A DNA stretch of 64,000 nt from Porticoccus sp963974675 (lineage in GTDB: Bacteria; Pseudomonadota; Gammaproteobacteria; Pseudomonadales; Porticoccaceae): positions 108,500-172,499 of the forward strand of contig CAXBDQ010000002.1 in assembly GCA_963974675.1 (NCBI GenBank), in the 5' to 3' direction. This document shows positions 16,680-25,746 of this stretch, in pieces; positions within the stretch are counted from its first letter, which is position 1; every line of letters begins with the position of its first letter. The position numbers and the translations under genes are program-made. Below the pieces are notes generated by a model. That model saw only the letters and a program-made list of their open reading frames with translations, had not been told where the DNA came from and did not search any database.

Positions 16680-17147
16680 GTGCGTCTTAGAATCATTGCC
16701 ATCGGTACCAAGATGCCTGACTGGGTTGAGGCCGGCTGCAATGAATACCTGAAACGGCTGCCATCAGAGCTCAACTTAGAAATTATCGAATTGCCCTTGG
16801 GGCAACGGGGTAAAGGTGCCGATATCAATCGCGCCATTACCCGTGAAGGCGAAGCTATGCTCAAAGCTATCGGTGAACAGGATCATGTCATTGCATTGGA
16901 TGTACTCGGCAAACCCTGGAGCACAGAGCAGTTAGCCAGCAAGCTGCAACAGTGGCAACTCTCTGGCGACAACTTCAGCTTACTGGTGGGCGGTCCCGAT
17001 GGGCTGGCACCTGAATGCCTAAAACGTGCCAACAGCAAGTGGTCCCTATCTGCTCTGACCCTGCCCCACCCACTGGTACGCATTTTATTAGTAGAACAAC
17101 TGTATCGTGCGGGAACCATTAATGCGGGACATCCTTATCACCGATAA
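16680..17147 (+). CDS. rlmH: 23S rRNA pseudouridine-1915 N3-methyltransferase
   Basis: A 155-residue SPOUT methyltransferase, the same length as E. coli RlmH. It methylates pseudouridine 1915 of 23S rRNA. The SAM-binding knot shows as FSLLVGGPDGLAPECL and the C-terminal substrate motif as NAGHPYHR. The start codon is GTG at 16680. The penicillin-binding protein 2 and rodA genes that I would expect next in many gammaproteobacteria are absent; accessory genes begin instead. Confidence 0.95.
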   Translation: MRLRIIAIGTKMPDWVEAGCNEYLKRLPSELNLEIIELPLGQRGKGADINRAITREGEAMLKAIGEQDHVIALDVLGKPWSTEQLASKLQQWQLSGDNFSLLVGGPDGLAPECLKRANSKWSLSALTLPHPLVRILLVEQLYRAGTINAGHPYHR

Positions 17148-17371
17148 CTGTATTCATCCGTCATCTTACTCACGCAAAAATTGCCCTTACTCGTACACCG
17201 AGACCCATCCATCAATACCATTGCGTATTTACATCCCCATGGCATCACAAAAACGGCTTACTTTTCACCCAACAAAAATAATAATATACTAATAAATCAA
17301 TAACCTACAAGAAATGACAAAGCAAGTGAGCTCCATGTACAAATATTATGTTTTACCAAGAAGGGACTTCG

Positions 17372-17734
17372 ATGGAAACTGAAAGTGTTAGTGTCTTAGA
17401 TTTCACTTTATTTAAACACAGCGAGAAATCGTTTTTAGCTGCTCTAGACGAGGCCGGAATAAGTCATGGAAGAGTTCACATGTTCTCTTCGCGACTCCAA
17501 GCTTCAGGCATAGTCGAATCAATTAGTGCATTATCAGAGGCAATGCCATGGAATGCCATTGCCAAGATTATTGTGGCTTGGATTGAGGCGAAAAAAAGTA
17601 GAGAGATAATAATCAAAACTGAATCAGGCACTACCATTCATGTAAAAGGTTATTCAGCTAAAGATGTTCAAAAAATGTTGCCAAAGTCAGTTAACATCAT
17701 GGTAATTGACACGGAACCCGATAGTGAAATATAA
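17372..17734 (+). CDS. Orphan EACC1-like small protein
   Basis: A 120-residue protein without signal peptide or TM helix. The C-terminal half (AIAKIIVAWIEAKKSREIIIKTESGTTIHVKGYSAKDVQKML) resembles effector-associated constant component 1 (EACC1) domains, which accompany variable effectors in predicted conflict systems. This is pattern memory, not a search result. METESVSVLDF is taken as the start because AGAAGGG precedes the ATG at 17372; an ATG at 17348 has no such site. No partner NTPase or effector lies beside it. It is more AT-rich than rlmH and ends just before a strong hairpin. Confidence 0.55.
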   Translation: METESVSVLDFTLFKHSEKSFLAALDEAGISHGRVHMFSSRLQASGIVESISALSEAMPWNAIAKIIVAWIEAKKSREIIIKTESGTTIHVKGYSAKDVQKMLPKSVNIMVIDTEPDSEI

Positions 17735-17788
17735 AGCAGCGGCATAATCGCCTTGCGCAAAAAACTCTCAAGACTGGACCCGCCACAG

Positions 17789-17823
17789 TACGTAATGCTC
17801 GCCTGTGCACTGAGCATTACGTA
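17789..17823. terminator. Perfect 12-bp hairpin between convergent genes
   Basis: TACGTAATGCTC and its exact complement GAGCATTACGTA flank an 11-base loop, 54 bases after the EACC1-like stop and 8 bases beyond the convergent CNNM gene stop. A T-rich stretch (TTATTTT) follows on the + strand, so it probably terminates the small gene and may serve both directions. Confidence 0.65.
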
Positions 17824-17831
17824 TCTAGTAG

Positions 17832-19058
17832 TTATTTTCCCCCACCATCTCTAGGCTTTTTGTCTTCATAAGCCCCCAGCACTTCCGGAAGTTCAAAACC
17901 CAACGCCTCAGCACGCTTGCTCCATTGCTGCCGAGCCAATGCTCTCATATCTGTTACATTATCTGTCTCGTCGACAATATCCATACCGAGTAATGTCTCT
18001 ATCACATCCTCCAAAGTAACAAGCCCTTTCACATCACCATATTCATCGACAATGATGGCTATCTGCTGTCGGTTATTGAGAAAAAAGTCTAATAGCTTTG
18101 GCAACAACATGGAATCGGGAACCGCATGCAATTTCCGTTTAAATGCCGTGAGTCTGAGCTCATCCCTCTCTGTGGGTTTGTACAACATGATTTTATCTTT
18201 CAGGGCAAAGCCCGTGATGTCGTTAATGTTCTCTCCATACAACGGTAACCGGGAGAATGGACAGTGACGCAGGGCCTTTTGCGCTTCTGTTGCGAGCATG
18301 TCTTGAGAGAGTGCGGTAATAACGACACGAGGCGTCATGACATCGGTCACTTTTAACGACCTGAAACGAAACAGGTTTTGAATGATTTTAGATTCATGTT
18401 CGTCAATTTCACCCTCCTTGTGTCCAAACCCGACCATGGCGAGAAATTCATCGCGACTAAACCGATGAACACTTTTCCCTCGAGTAATGAGTCTCGTCAC
18501 CCCCTCTGAAGCAACCACTAAAGGGTACAACATGATGATCAGGGTTCGGATAAACAGCGTGGTGACGCCAACCAGCTTTCTCCAATAAACAGCACCGAGT
18601 GTTTTGGGGATAATTTCTGAAAGGAATAGGATCATTAACGTCATGATGCCCGAAAATAACCCCACCCAGGCGCTGCCAAATACGATGGCAGATTGTGCAC
18701 CAGCCCCAATGGCACCCATGGTATGGGCAATGGTATTCATGGTTAGTATGGCAGCGAGAGAGCGATCTATTTTTTCCTGACGCAATGACTTTAGATGTTT
18801 CGCTTGCTCGGGGTTTTTCTCTCTCAAGCCTTCTATATAAGAAGGGGTAATACTCAACAGCACCGTTTCGGCGACAGAACACAGAAAGGAGGAAACTAAT
18901 GCCACAGCAACATAGATGGCGAGCAGAATACTGTCGTTTAAGTGTTCTCCCCTAAAAGGTGGAGCGCTATCGGTAACAGCAGCAACGGCGACCCCAACAA
19001 AGGTTAGAGGTAGCAACAAGACAAGCCATCGGCAAACGCTTTTACTGTGTAGATTCAT
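17832..19058 (-). CDS. CNNM/CorC-type transporter (DUF21 plus CBS pair)
   Basis: A 408-residue inner-membrane protein. An N-terminal hydrophobic segment that looks like a signal peptide (WLVLLLPLTFVGVAVA) precedes the DUF21 membrane domain (about residues 40-190, with SVAETVLLS and FLSEIIPKTLGAVYWRKL). Two CBS modules follow (TDVMTPRVVITAL ... IAIIVDEYGDVKGLVTLEDVIETLLG). The family handles Mg2+ or other divalent cations. The usual C-terminal CorC_HlyC domain is missing; the protein ends in a short charged tail. It is convergent with the EACC1-like gene. Confidence 0.88.
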   Translation of the reverse strand: MNLHSKSVCRWLVLLLPLTFVGVAVAAVTDSAPPFRGEHLNDSILLAIYVAVALVSSFLCSVAETVLLSITPSYIEGLREKNPEQAKHLKSLRQEKIDRSLAAILTMNTIAHTMGAIGAGAQSAIVFGSAWVGLFSGIMTLMILFLSEIIPKTLGAVYWRKLVGVTTLFIRTLIIMLYPLVVASEGVTRLITRGKSVHRFSRDEFLAMVGFGHKEGEIDEHESKIIQNLFRFRSLKVTDVMTPRVVITALSQDMLATEAQKALRHCPFSRLPLYGENINDITGFALKDKIMLYKPTERDELRLTAFKRKLHAVPDSMLLPKLLDFFLNNRQQIAIIVDEYGDVKGLVTLEDVIETLLGMDIVDETDNVTDMRALARQQWSKRAEALGFELPEVLGAYEDKKPRDGGGK

Positions 19059-19474
19059 GTAATCTCCGGCACCAACTGTTTAATGATAGTTTAGCTTTTG
19101 TAGCATTGAATTGCGGGTGGAAGGGAAGAGTCGAGAGTGAAGAGTGCCTTCAAGTATCTGACGACAGACAAGAAATAGCGGTGATTAGCCTATACGCCCC
19201 ACCCTTTTGTCCTTCTGTCTACCTTTCCTTCTACCAATTGTAGCAACCAGGAGGTGTCCCTGTGCTAAATAGACGTCATGTCTTCAAGAGAACTCGTATT
19301 TAAAAGTGCCGGACACGGCCAACCACCCCCTATCATTCGATTCAAAAAGTAAGGGAGATAGGCAGAGGTGATTATTCTGAGGGTATAAAATCCAGAAAGG
19401 ATTCTAGGTACGCATCAACTTCCGAGCTTTACCACCCATCAAGTAAGCTGTGGGTGGCATAACTGAGGGGTTGC
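19059..19474. other. 416-base gap, no gene supported
   Basis: No convincing coding frame. A 24-codon ATG frame at 19278-19352 (MSSRELVFKSAGHGQPPPII...) lacks a well-placed ribosome site. No T-run hairpin or RNA gene is recognisable. The 5' part should contain the promoter of the CNNM gene. Confidence 0.6.
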
Positions 19475-19759
19475 TTAGTAAGACTTGGCGAGTTTTGCCA
19501 AACTTAGGGCAACATCTTCATCTACAAGCATACCGTCATATTCACCATGAACAATATTACTTTTACCAGGTGCATCATCATGAGATGTCACAAGCGCTTC
19601 GGCAAAATGGCCACAGGGTGATTTGAGAACAAGCTCCACATGAGGGTATTTTTGATGTTCTCTTTCTGACATAACGGTACAGTCAGAATATTTAAACTCG
19701 ACACCGTCAATCATTAGAACAAGCTCATCAAAAGCAGCGCACTTAAATTCTGTTGTCAT
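19475..19759 (-). CDS. Hypothetical 94-residue protein
   Basis: A small soluble acidic protein beginning MTTEFKCAAFDELVLMIDGVEFKYSDC. It has a strong ribosome site (AAAGGT about 9 bases upstream on the minus strand), so it is probably translated. Alternating hydrophobic residues suggest beta strands in the first half (ELVLMIDGVEFKYSDC, HVELVLKSPCGHFAEALVTS). Two later cysteines could be redox or metal ligands. I do not recognise the family. It stands alone with long gaps on both sides. Confidence 0.6.
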   Translation of the reverse strand: MTTEFKCAAFDELVLMIDGVEFKYSDCTVMSEREHQKYPHVELVLKSPCGHFAEALVTSHDDAPGKSNIVHGEYDGMLVDEDVALSLAKLAKSY

Positions 19760-19999
19760 AGTAATTACCTTTTATTGACTTTCTAACAGCACAAACCCCT
19801 AACAGCCAAAAACATGTCATCCGAAAAAAGTCCAACTTTGGGGGAGTAAACAACTCAGATTTTCTGGCTTTTTGCTGACTTATCGGTGTGTGCTGCTCTT
19901 ACTTATATTAGAGCCATAACTGGCGGGTTTGGATACTATATCTATTCAATAGTAGGTGCCACCCCTAATTAGAAGACTGGGTTATGCCACGCCTGCCAA

Positions 20000-20572
20000 T
20001 CACTCCTCTTTATCTGGAATAAATAACAGCGCTTCAGAATTTATACAGTAGCGTAACCCGGTTGGCTTGGGGCCATCGTTAAAGACATGTCCCAAGTGTT
20101 CTCCGCAAGCAGAGACAACTTCCGTGCGCTTACCCGTCCATGACCAATCATCCTCTAACACAATATTTTCTGGGTTGTGCATTTCCCAAAAGCTCGGCCA
20201 GCCAGTACCGGATTTGTATTTTTGACCAGAATGAAAGACTGGTAAACGACACCCTGCCGTCACATAGGTACCTGCTTGTTTGTTGTTTAGCAGACTGCCG
20301 GTGAACGAACGCTCGGTTCCCTTTTCCCACAAAAGATTAAACTGTTTAGGGGTAAGGATCTGTTTCCAGATATCTTCGGGGATGGTCTTCAAATCACGCC
20401 CTTCTTTTATCAATTTCTGAGCGTGCTCGATGGTCATACCGACCTGCCGAGGATTCTCTTCAGCTAGCGTACTGCTAGAAGTCATTGAGAATAGTGAGAA
20501 CAGTAGCGCCATCGCTATCAATGGAGCAGAAATGCCCAGTGTTGTAGCCACGGGAGGGATAAAACGGTTCAT
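20000..20572 (-). CDS. msrB: Exported peptide-methionine (R)-S-oxide reductase
   Basis: A 190-residue protein with an N-terminal hydrophobic signal (PLIAMALLFSLFSMTSSSTLAEE), so it acts outside the cytoplasm. The MsrB domain shows GTERSFTGSLL, SGTGWPSFWEM, HLGHVFNDGPKPTGLRYCIN. The catalytic Cys is in RYCIN. The two CxxC pairs that normally bind structural zinc are each reduced to a single Cys (TAGC and SACG), so the zinc site is probably lost. It repairs methionine-R-sulfoxide in exported proteins; the electron donor is not in the window. Confidence 0.9.
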   Translation of the reverse strand: MNRFIPPVATTLGISAPLIAMALLFSLFSMTSSSTLAEENPRQVGMTIEHAQKLIKEGRDLKTIPEDIWKQILTPKQFNLLWEKGTERSFTGSLLNNKQAGTYVTAGCRLPVFHSGQKYKSGTGWPSFWEMHNPENIVLEDDWSWTGKRTEVVSACGEHLGHVFNDGPKPTGLRYCINSEALLFIPDKEE

Positions 20573-20613
20573 ATGTACAACCTAAAATATTGCTGCCTGA
20601 AAGTAGAAGGGAT

Positions 20614-21507
20614 CTAGTTGTTAGGTTTGACCACACGAAACCGCCGGTGTTCATCTACTGGCATTTTCTGACGAAGTTTTTTTAGGTAATCCAGGTCAAT
20701 ATCTGCCGTGATGACACCGGGGCCATCACCCAACTCAGCCAATACGCTACCCCAAGGATCAACAATGGCAGAACCGCCCCAGGTGGGTCGTTTGGGGTGG
20801 TGCCTATCACCCATATTGGCGCCCACGACATAACTGAGATTCTCTACCGCCCGAGCTCTCAATAATAATTGCCAGTGAGCTTCACCTGTTTTTGCAGTAA
20901 ACGCGGAGGGGACCACGATTATCTCAGCGCCCTGCTCTGCAAGATAGCGGTAGAGTTCTGGAAAGCGCAGGTCATAGCAAACGGTAAGGCCCAGCTTACC
21001 AAATGGCGTATCCACCACCACAGGCTGGTCACCGTGACAATAATCCTCTGACTCGCGATAACTGCCCTTGGCATCATCTACTTGTACATCAAACAAATGC
21101 ATTTTTTGATAGCAGGCAACTTCAACCCCTTGGTCATCCACCACAAAACAGCTGGCTGTTGCACGGTTATCATTAGGCGGGTTTGTTGTTGAACTTGTTG
21201 ATAATGAGGGTTTAACGGGAATGGTTCCGCCTACAATCCAAACGTTATGATGACGTGCTTGCGCTGCCAAAAACTGACGAGCGGGGCCAGTTAAAGACTG
21301 TTCTTGCTGAGCAATAACAGAGACATCCCCACAACCGTGGTAGGCAAAATATTCAGGAAGAACCAAAAGTTGCGCCCCCTGTTTAACTGCTTGGTCAATA
21401 AGTGCCGCTGCTTGCACTAAATTGGCTTTGAGGCTGCTATTGCCATTACTGGCACCACTGGTCATTTGCAGAGCCGCCACCTTTGGCAAAGCAGCCCTAT
21501 TACTCAC
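20614..21507 (-). CDS. Carbon-nitrogen hydrolase (Nit/omega-amidase type)
   Basis: A 297-residue nitrilase-superfamily protein with the Glu-Lys-Cys triad in LVLPEYFAYHG, CYQKMHLFDV and LTVCYDLRFPELYR. RLR-type spacing and the MGDRHHPKRPTWGGSAIVDPWG segment fit Nit-like amidases, such as those that hydrolyse deaminated glutathione. Its GTG start overlaps the yhdP stop (GTGA), so translation is coupled. A Nit homologue after yhdP is the arrangement I recall from Pseudomonas, where tldD follows; here msrB is found instead. Confidence 0.9.
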   Translation of the reverse strand: MSNRAALPKVAALQMTSGASNGNSSLKANLVQAAALIDQAVKQGAQLLVLPEYFAYHGCGDVSVIAQQEQSLTGPARQFLAAQARHHNVWIVGGTIPVKPSLSTSSTTNPPNDNRATASCFVVDDQGVEVACYQKMHLFDVQVDDAKGSYRESEDYCHGDQPVVVDTPFGKLGLTVCYDLRFPELYRYLAEQGAEIIVVPSAFTAKTGEAHWQLLLRARAVENLSYVVGANMGDRHHPKRPTWGGSAIVDPWGSVLAELGDGPGVITADIDLDYLKKLRQKMPVDEHRRFRVVKPNN

Positions 21508-24500
21508 AAGCCTTCGCCTTCAGACGTTTTTTCAGGTTTAACCGGCTGGTTTTTAGATTTTTTGCTGCTCATGTTATCACTGAAAATTTTCTGTACTTGT
21601 ATCTCCGGATCATCCCAAGGTCCATTCAAGCGATAACTGATACTGGACAGCTTATCCACCTGCTTTTTAAACACTTTACTGGTGAGATACACCCCTGCCG
21701 CAGCAGGTAACCCGCCAATAGCTGCGGCCACCCAGGGAAGATTGGTACCTACAGGTAATGTGGTCACCAGTTGGGCATTAATTTCCTCAGAAATTAGATT
21801 TGCCGTACCCTCCATTTTGATACGACCTGAAGGTAGTTTCACCACCATGGGCGCATCAAAGGTCAACTCACCATGATCAAAGACCAAGCCGCCGTGCATT
21901 TCGTCGTAGCTCATGCCTTTTTCAAATAGATCAGAGAAATCCAGTTGCAACCGTCGCACCCAATTGCCAAAGTTAAACAAGCTCACTAAGCGAATGAGCG
22001 CATTGGCAGCACCTGTTGGCGCTTTGTAAAAATGCCCATCTTCCAAGTTTAAAGACATAGCACCATTCATTGATGCTGGTGATATTTCCCATGGCCTGCC
22101 GTCCCAGCCTAGCTCGGCAAAGAAATGCGCTTCTTTGCTGTCTAAAATAGCGGGTAACTGCCATGCCTTCATCACTTTACCGATATCTCCGGCACGCAGC
22201 AGGCCATCAAAAGTCGTGTGGTGACGATTATTATCTACAGTCCATTCCAAGGTGGCCTCGTGCTCTTTATCCCCCACTTGTAAACCAAGAAGGTTTGCAT
22301 CAATACCAGAAATTTTCACGCCATTTGGCTGTGGCTCCATTAACAGCTTCGCCTTACCAAACCGCTTATCTCCCACACTAAAATTTTTAATGGACAGTTG
22401 TATATGGGGCAACGATGCTGGGCTCATCTCTTCCGCATCACCCCCAGCTTCTGTGGGTGTCTGCAAGGACAATCTTTCCAGTTCAATCAGCATGGGGGCG
22501 TCGGGATCCTGACGAATCAAAATATGCCCTTCCACACGATCGCTCTCAACTCCAATCAGCCATTCAGAATCCAGATAACCACCATTGACCACAGCCTGCT
22601 CTATTGTCAGGCCCCCCACATCCAGCGCATCAATCGCGACGTTAAATACGGGGGTTAGCGTCTGGCCAGAACTGACATCACTACCAACACTTTTATCACT
22701 CTTGAAATTTAGAATTTTTGGATAGGCTTTCTGCCATTGGGATAGAGTAAATGATTCCAGATGGCCAACAGCCAACAGTTGCCCTTCTTCAGGCAAGTCA
22801 TTGTGCTCACTATCAATGGCGAGTAGCCCACGGATAATCGAACCCTTTTTTAAAGCCAGGTGCGATTTAATATGTTCGCCTACGGTCACCTGAAGATCCA
22901 TGGTGTCGGCAAAAATCACCTTGGCAACAGTACTTCTCTCGCTATCAGCCTCTTTGCCAAATGGTACAGGCAACTGAATCTCAGCACCTTTTAATTGACT
23001 GTTTACCTGTAATTGAATGGGTATGGATACGTCTTCCAGCGGGACCAAGATCTTGGCACTGACATCCGTTTTACCTAATAACACCTGATCTGATGGCAGT
23101 TTTAGAAACTTCCCTAGCGCCGGCATGGAAAACCGACCCGTTACATCAATCGACAAATTATCTTTTAAAGTTGCCAGCTCAGCTACCACAGGCTCGCCCC
23201 AAAAACGCCCCTTAATTTCCCGGGCATAGAGGCCCTTGCCATCACGGTAGCTCAGGACTCCCTGCAGTTGTTCAAATGCAATGTCAGTATTGGGTAATGA
23301 CATCAATCCATTACGAATAGTCGTGTCTACTTTATAAGAACCACTCCCAGCATTTGATTGCAACGGAATGGTTAAATCCAGATGAATACCTGTGCTTCCG
23401 GATAAATCCCAACCCGCCAGCCCTACCACTCTGGATTTCAGGGGAGACTGAGCCAACACATCAATGGCATCCCCCAGATCTGCTGTCACCGCCCCTGTAA
23501 TCAATAGGTTTTGGCTCTTGTTGGCAGCACCCGGTCTGACCAATATATTGGCCTGTTTAACCTTTGCCTTACCCAAGGAGGCACTAAGAACTTCAGCATC
23601 CAGCTCACTGGTATCAAGTGCTATTATTGCATTCAAGTTTTCCAACCCAGGCCAGTTCGGCTGAAATTTCAGCTCACCATCAACGGTACGCAAATAAAGC
23701 TGTATAGAGCGAAAGCTACCTTCTCCATGCACAAGAGGGCCTCGCCAGATAAAACCCACCTCAGGAATATCCATATCCCCAATAGAGCCATCCAGCCAAC
23801 GGAGTAATCCTGCATCCAGGCTTTTAGGTATATAGCGGTCTTTATAACGGGAATGAGTGTTGCGAACACCCACAGACAAATACATTTCCGGCTTAAGATC
23901 TGGCTGACCCATGGGAAGGTTTAAATACAGGTAAACGCGCCCTTGACCTTCCTCCCCATTCATCTCAAGCGGGCCACTAGAGACCTTTACCGCCCTGCTT
24001 TCAGTATCCCAACGCCAGGACACTTGCCCTTTCATGGAGCTATGCTCCATGTATTGATCAAAAACCTGCGGATAGTACAGCGCAAAGCCATCGGGACTAT
24101 CCAGCTCAACAAAGCCCGCCGTATTATGCATTTCAACGTAACCATTGATCTGGCGCCCTGCCGGGGCACCTTGCCATGACGCCACAGAAACATCGTCCAA
24201 GTTAGCTCTCAACCGGACATCTGGTTCGTCATTTTCGAGAGACAGGTTTAGGTGAAGATTACGTACCTTTCCTGCGGGCTGTAGTTCCTGAACAATATTG
24301 AGTACCTTCTCGGGAGCAAGGCGGGTTTTTTCCAGCATGTCATCTAACAGTGCCAAATTCATCTGACTAAGGGCGAGAGAACCTGTACCCCATTGTGCGC
24401 CGACCTTCTGAAGAAAATTAATCGTCAGTGGTTCGATTTGTAACTCACCCCAATCAAAATCAAGGTTCTGGAAACGTAGCCCCCAATCTTCCCGAGGGGT

Positions 24501-25427
24501 AAACCAACCGGTGATATCCGCTTTAAAATTAGTGATGGGGACCGCATCTTCAAGCCAGTTAAGGGGAATTTCTGCCGCAGAAAGACGTCCCACCAAATTG
24601 GTTTGCCCTCCTTTTACAGACTTGATCCATATTTCCCCATCGATGTCGGTCTCGATATCACCAATACGCTCGACGGTTTTCGGAAACCAGCCTTTAGCCA
24701 AAGCATTAAGAGAACCACTGAAATCAATACGGTTAAGCTTGAGATATGCCAAAGCATCAAAGTCTTCTATGTCCCGATGATCGCCCTTCCCTTCAACAAT
24801 CAATTGGGCAGAATGTTCCGTTCCAGCCAGATTAACCGAAGCTAATAGGCGGTGAAAATCACCACTGTTTTCCAACAGGATATCGTGTGCTTCCAAAACA
24901 GCTTCAGTACCAGAGAAAAATTCCAACTTCAAAGAAACCAGCTTGATATCAAGATATGCGCTGTTAAGCAGGATATCCAACAAGCCACTGTTATCACCAC
25001 CGCCATTAAGAGGTAGCCCAGCAATAGTCCAAGTCCCGTCAGTATCTTCTTTTGCCGTGAGATTCACCTGGCCCAAATGCAACTCTCGCCAAACTAATTG
25101 ACGGGACAGAATACTTTGTACCAAGTTCAAGTTCAGGTTAACGTAATCCAGCGTGATAGCCGGTACGTCATGGCCTGGAGCATAAATAGCCAAATCAAGC
25201 GCCGTCACCTTCGGGGTAAATTGATGCCATTCCCCTTCTAATTGACGGCTCTCCAGATTCAGCCCTAGCATCTCAGAAGCATAGAAATTAATTTTAGGAC
25301 GATAGCGATCAAGATCATCAATGGTTTCACGACCAATAGACACCAACAAGGCAAGCCCAATCACCAAAAATGCTGATAACAGCAAAATTCGTCGAGTAAT
25401 TTTCTTTAGTAATTGAACTCCGGTCAA
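21504..25427 (-). CDS. yhdP: YhdP family envelope protein (AsmA/TamB-like)
   Basis: A 1307-residue protein with one N-terminal TM helix (LLLSAFLVIGLALLVSIG) and a very long periplasmic part dominated by beta-rich AsmA-like repeats. YhdP relatives span the periplasm and help carry phospholipids to the outer membrane. The C-terminal DUF3971/AsmA region includes MSLNLEDGHFYKAPTGAANALIRLVSLFNFGNWVRRLQLDFSDLF in pieces, a family hallmark. The start codon is TTG at 25427 with AGGAG 8 bases upstream. Position between rng and the nitrilase gene is conserved. Confidence 0.92.
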   Translation of the reverse strand: MTGVQLLKKITRRILLLSAFLVIGLALLVSIGRETIDDLDRYRPKINFYASEMLGLNLESRQLEGEWHQFTPKVTALDLAIYAPGHDVPAITLDYVNLNLNLVQSILSRQLVWRELHLGQVNLTAKEDTDGTWTIAGLPLNGGGDNSGLLDILLNSAYLDIKLVSLKLEFFSGTEAVLEAHDILLENSGDFHRLLASVNLAGTEHSAQLIVEGKGDHRDIEDFDALAYLKLNRIDFSGSLNALAKGWFPKTVERIGDIETDIDGEIWIKSVKGGQTNLVGRLSAAEIPLNWLEDAVPITNFKADITGWFTPREDWGLRFQNLDFDWGELQIEPLTINFLQKVGAQWGTGSLALSQMNLALLDDMLEKTRLAPEKVLNIVQELQPAGKVRNLHLNLSLENDEPDVRLRANLDDVSVASWQGAPAGRQINGYVEMHNTAGFVELDSPDGFALYYPQVFDQYMEHSSMKGQVSWRWDTESRAVKVSSGPLEMNGEEGQGRVYLYLNLPMGQPDLKPEMYLSVGVRNTHSRYKDRYIPKSLDAGLLRWLDGSIGDMDIPEVGFIWRGPLVHGEGSFRSIQLYLRTVDGELKFQPNWPGLENLNAIIALDTSELDAEVLSASLGKAKVKQANILVRPGAANKSQNLLITGAVTADLGDAIDVLAQSPLKSRVVGLAGWDLSGSTGIHLDLTIPLQSNAGSGSYKVDTTIRNGLMSLPNTDIAFEQLQGVLSYRDGKGLYAREIKGRFWGEPVVAELATLKDNLSIDVTGRFSMPALGKFLKLPSDQVLLGKTDVSAKILVPLEDVSIPIQLQVNSQLKGAEIQLPVPFGKEADSERSTVAKVIFADTMDLQVTVGEHIKSHLALKKGSIIRGLLAIDSEHNDLPEEGQLLAVGHLESFTLSQWQKAYPKILNFKSDKSVGSDVSSGQTLTPVFNVAIDALDVGGLTIEQAVVNGGYLDSEWLIGVESDRVEGHILIRQDPDAPMLIELERLSLQTPTEAGGDAEEMSPASLPHIQLSIKNFSVGDKRFGKAKLLMEPQPNGVKISGIDANLLGLQVGDKEHEATLEWTVDNNRHHTTFDGLLRAGDIGKVMKAWQLPAILDSKEAHFFAELGWDGRPWEISPASMNGAMSLNLEDGHFYKAPTGAANALIRLVSLFNFGNWVRRLQLDFSDLFEKGMSYDEMHGGLVFDHGELTFDAPMVVKLPSGRIKMEGTANLISEEINAQLVTTLPVGTNLPWVAAAIGGLPAAAGVYLTSKVFKKQVDKLSSISYRLNGPWDDPEIQVQKIFSDNMSSKKSKNQPVKPEKTSEGEGL

Positions 25428-25746
25428 AAGGCACTCCTAAGCCTGAGGTTACATCTGGCCGCTGTAGGTACAGCCCTTTCCAAAGAACAACATCTGAATC
25501 TGAACCTCATCAATACAAAACCTGTCGTTACAAAACAAATGGTTACAAAATCAGGCAACCCAAACTTAATGAGATACCGAGATAACAGGAACATATTAGA
25601 CGGAATGATACGCGAGCAGTCAGTAAATAAAGCACCATACAAAAATGTATCACCACAGCGACAACTACGCATCAGAAAACGGCAGATGAAATAACGACAT
25701 CTACTGTCTCGGCCCAGAACTGTCTGTCTCAATATCATAACCATTA
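25428..25746. other. 319-base gap between rng and yhdP
   Basis: Open frames here on both strands have no ribosome site or family resemblance and look like chance. A small palindrome GCTGTAGGTACAGC lies at 25461-25474, 34 bases upstream of the yhdP start; it may be an operator for yhdP, but nothing identifies the regulator. Confidence 0.5.

Noticed and set aside
17107..17292. 61-codon frame overlapping the end of rlmH
   Set aside because: It starts inside rlmH without a ribosome site and has no recognisable features.
19278..19352. 24-codon ORF MSSRELVFKSAGHGQPPPII...
   Set aside because: The nearest GGAGG is too far from the ATG and I know no homologue.
19454..19990. 10-bp inverted repeat (GTGGCATAAC / GTTATGCCAC) flanking the 94-residue gene
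   Set aside because: Only 10 bp, no target duplication and no transposase; it could be chance, so I did not call a mobile element.
25461..25474. LexA-like palindrome GCTGTAGGTACAGC upstream of yhdP
   Set aside because: CTGT and ACAG are separated by 4 bases instead of the 8 that LexA needs, and yhdP is not an SOS gene.
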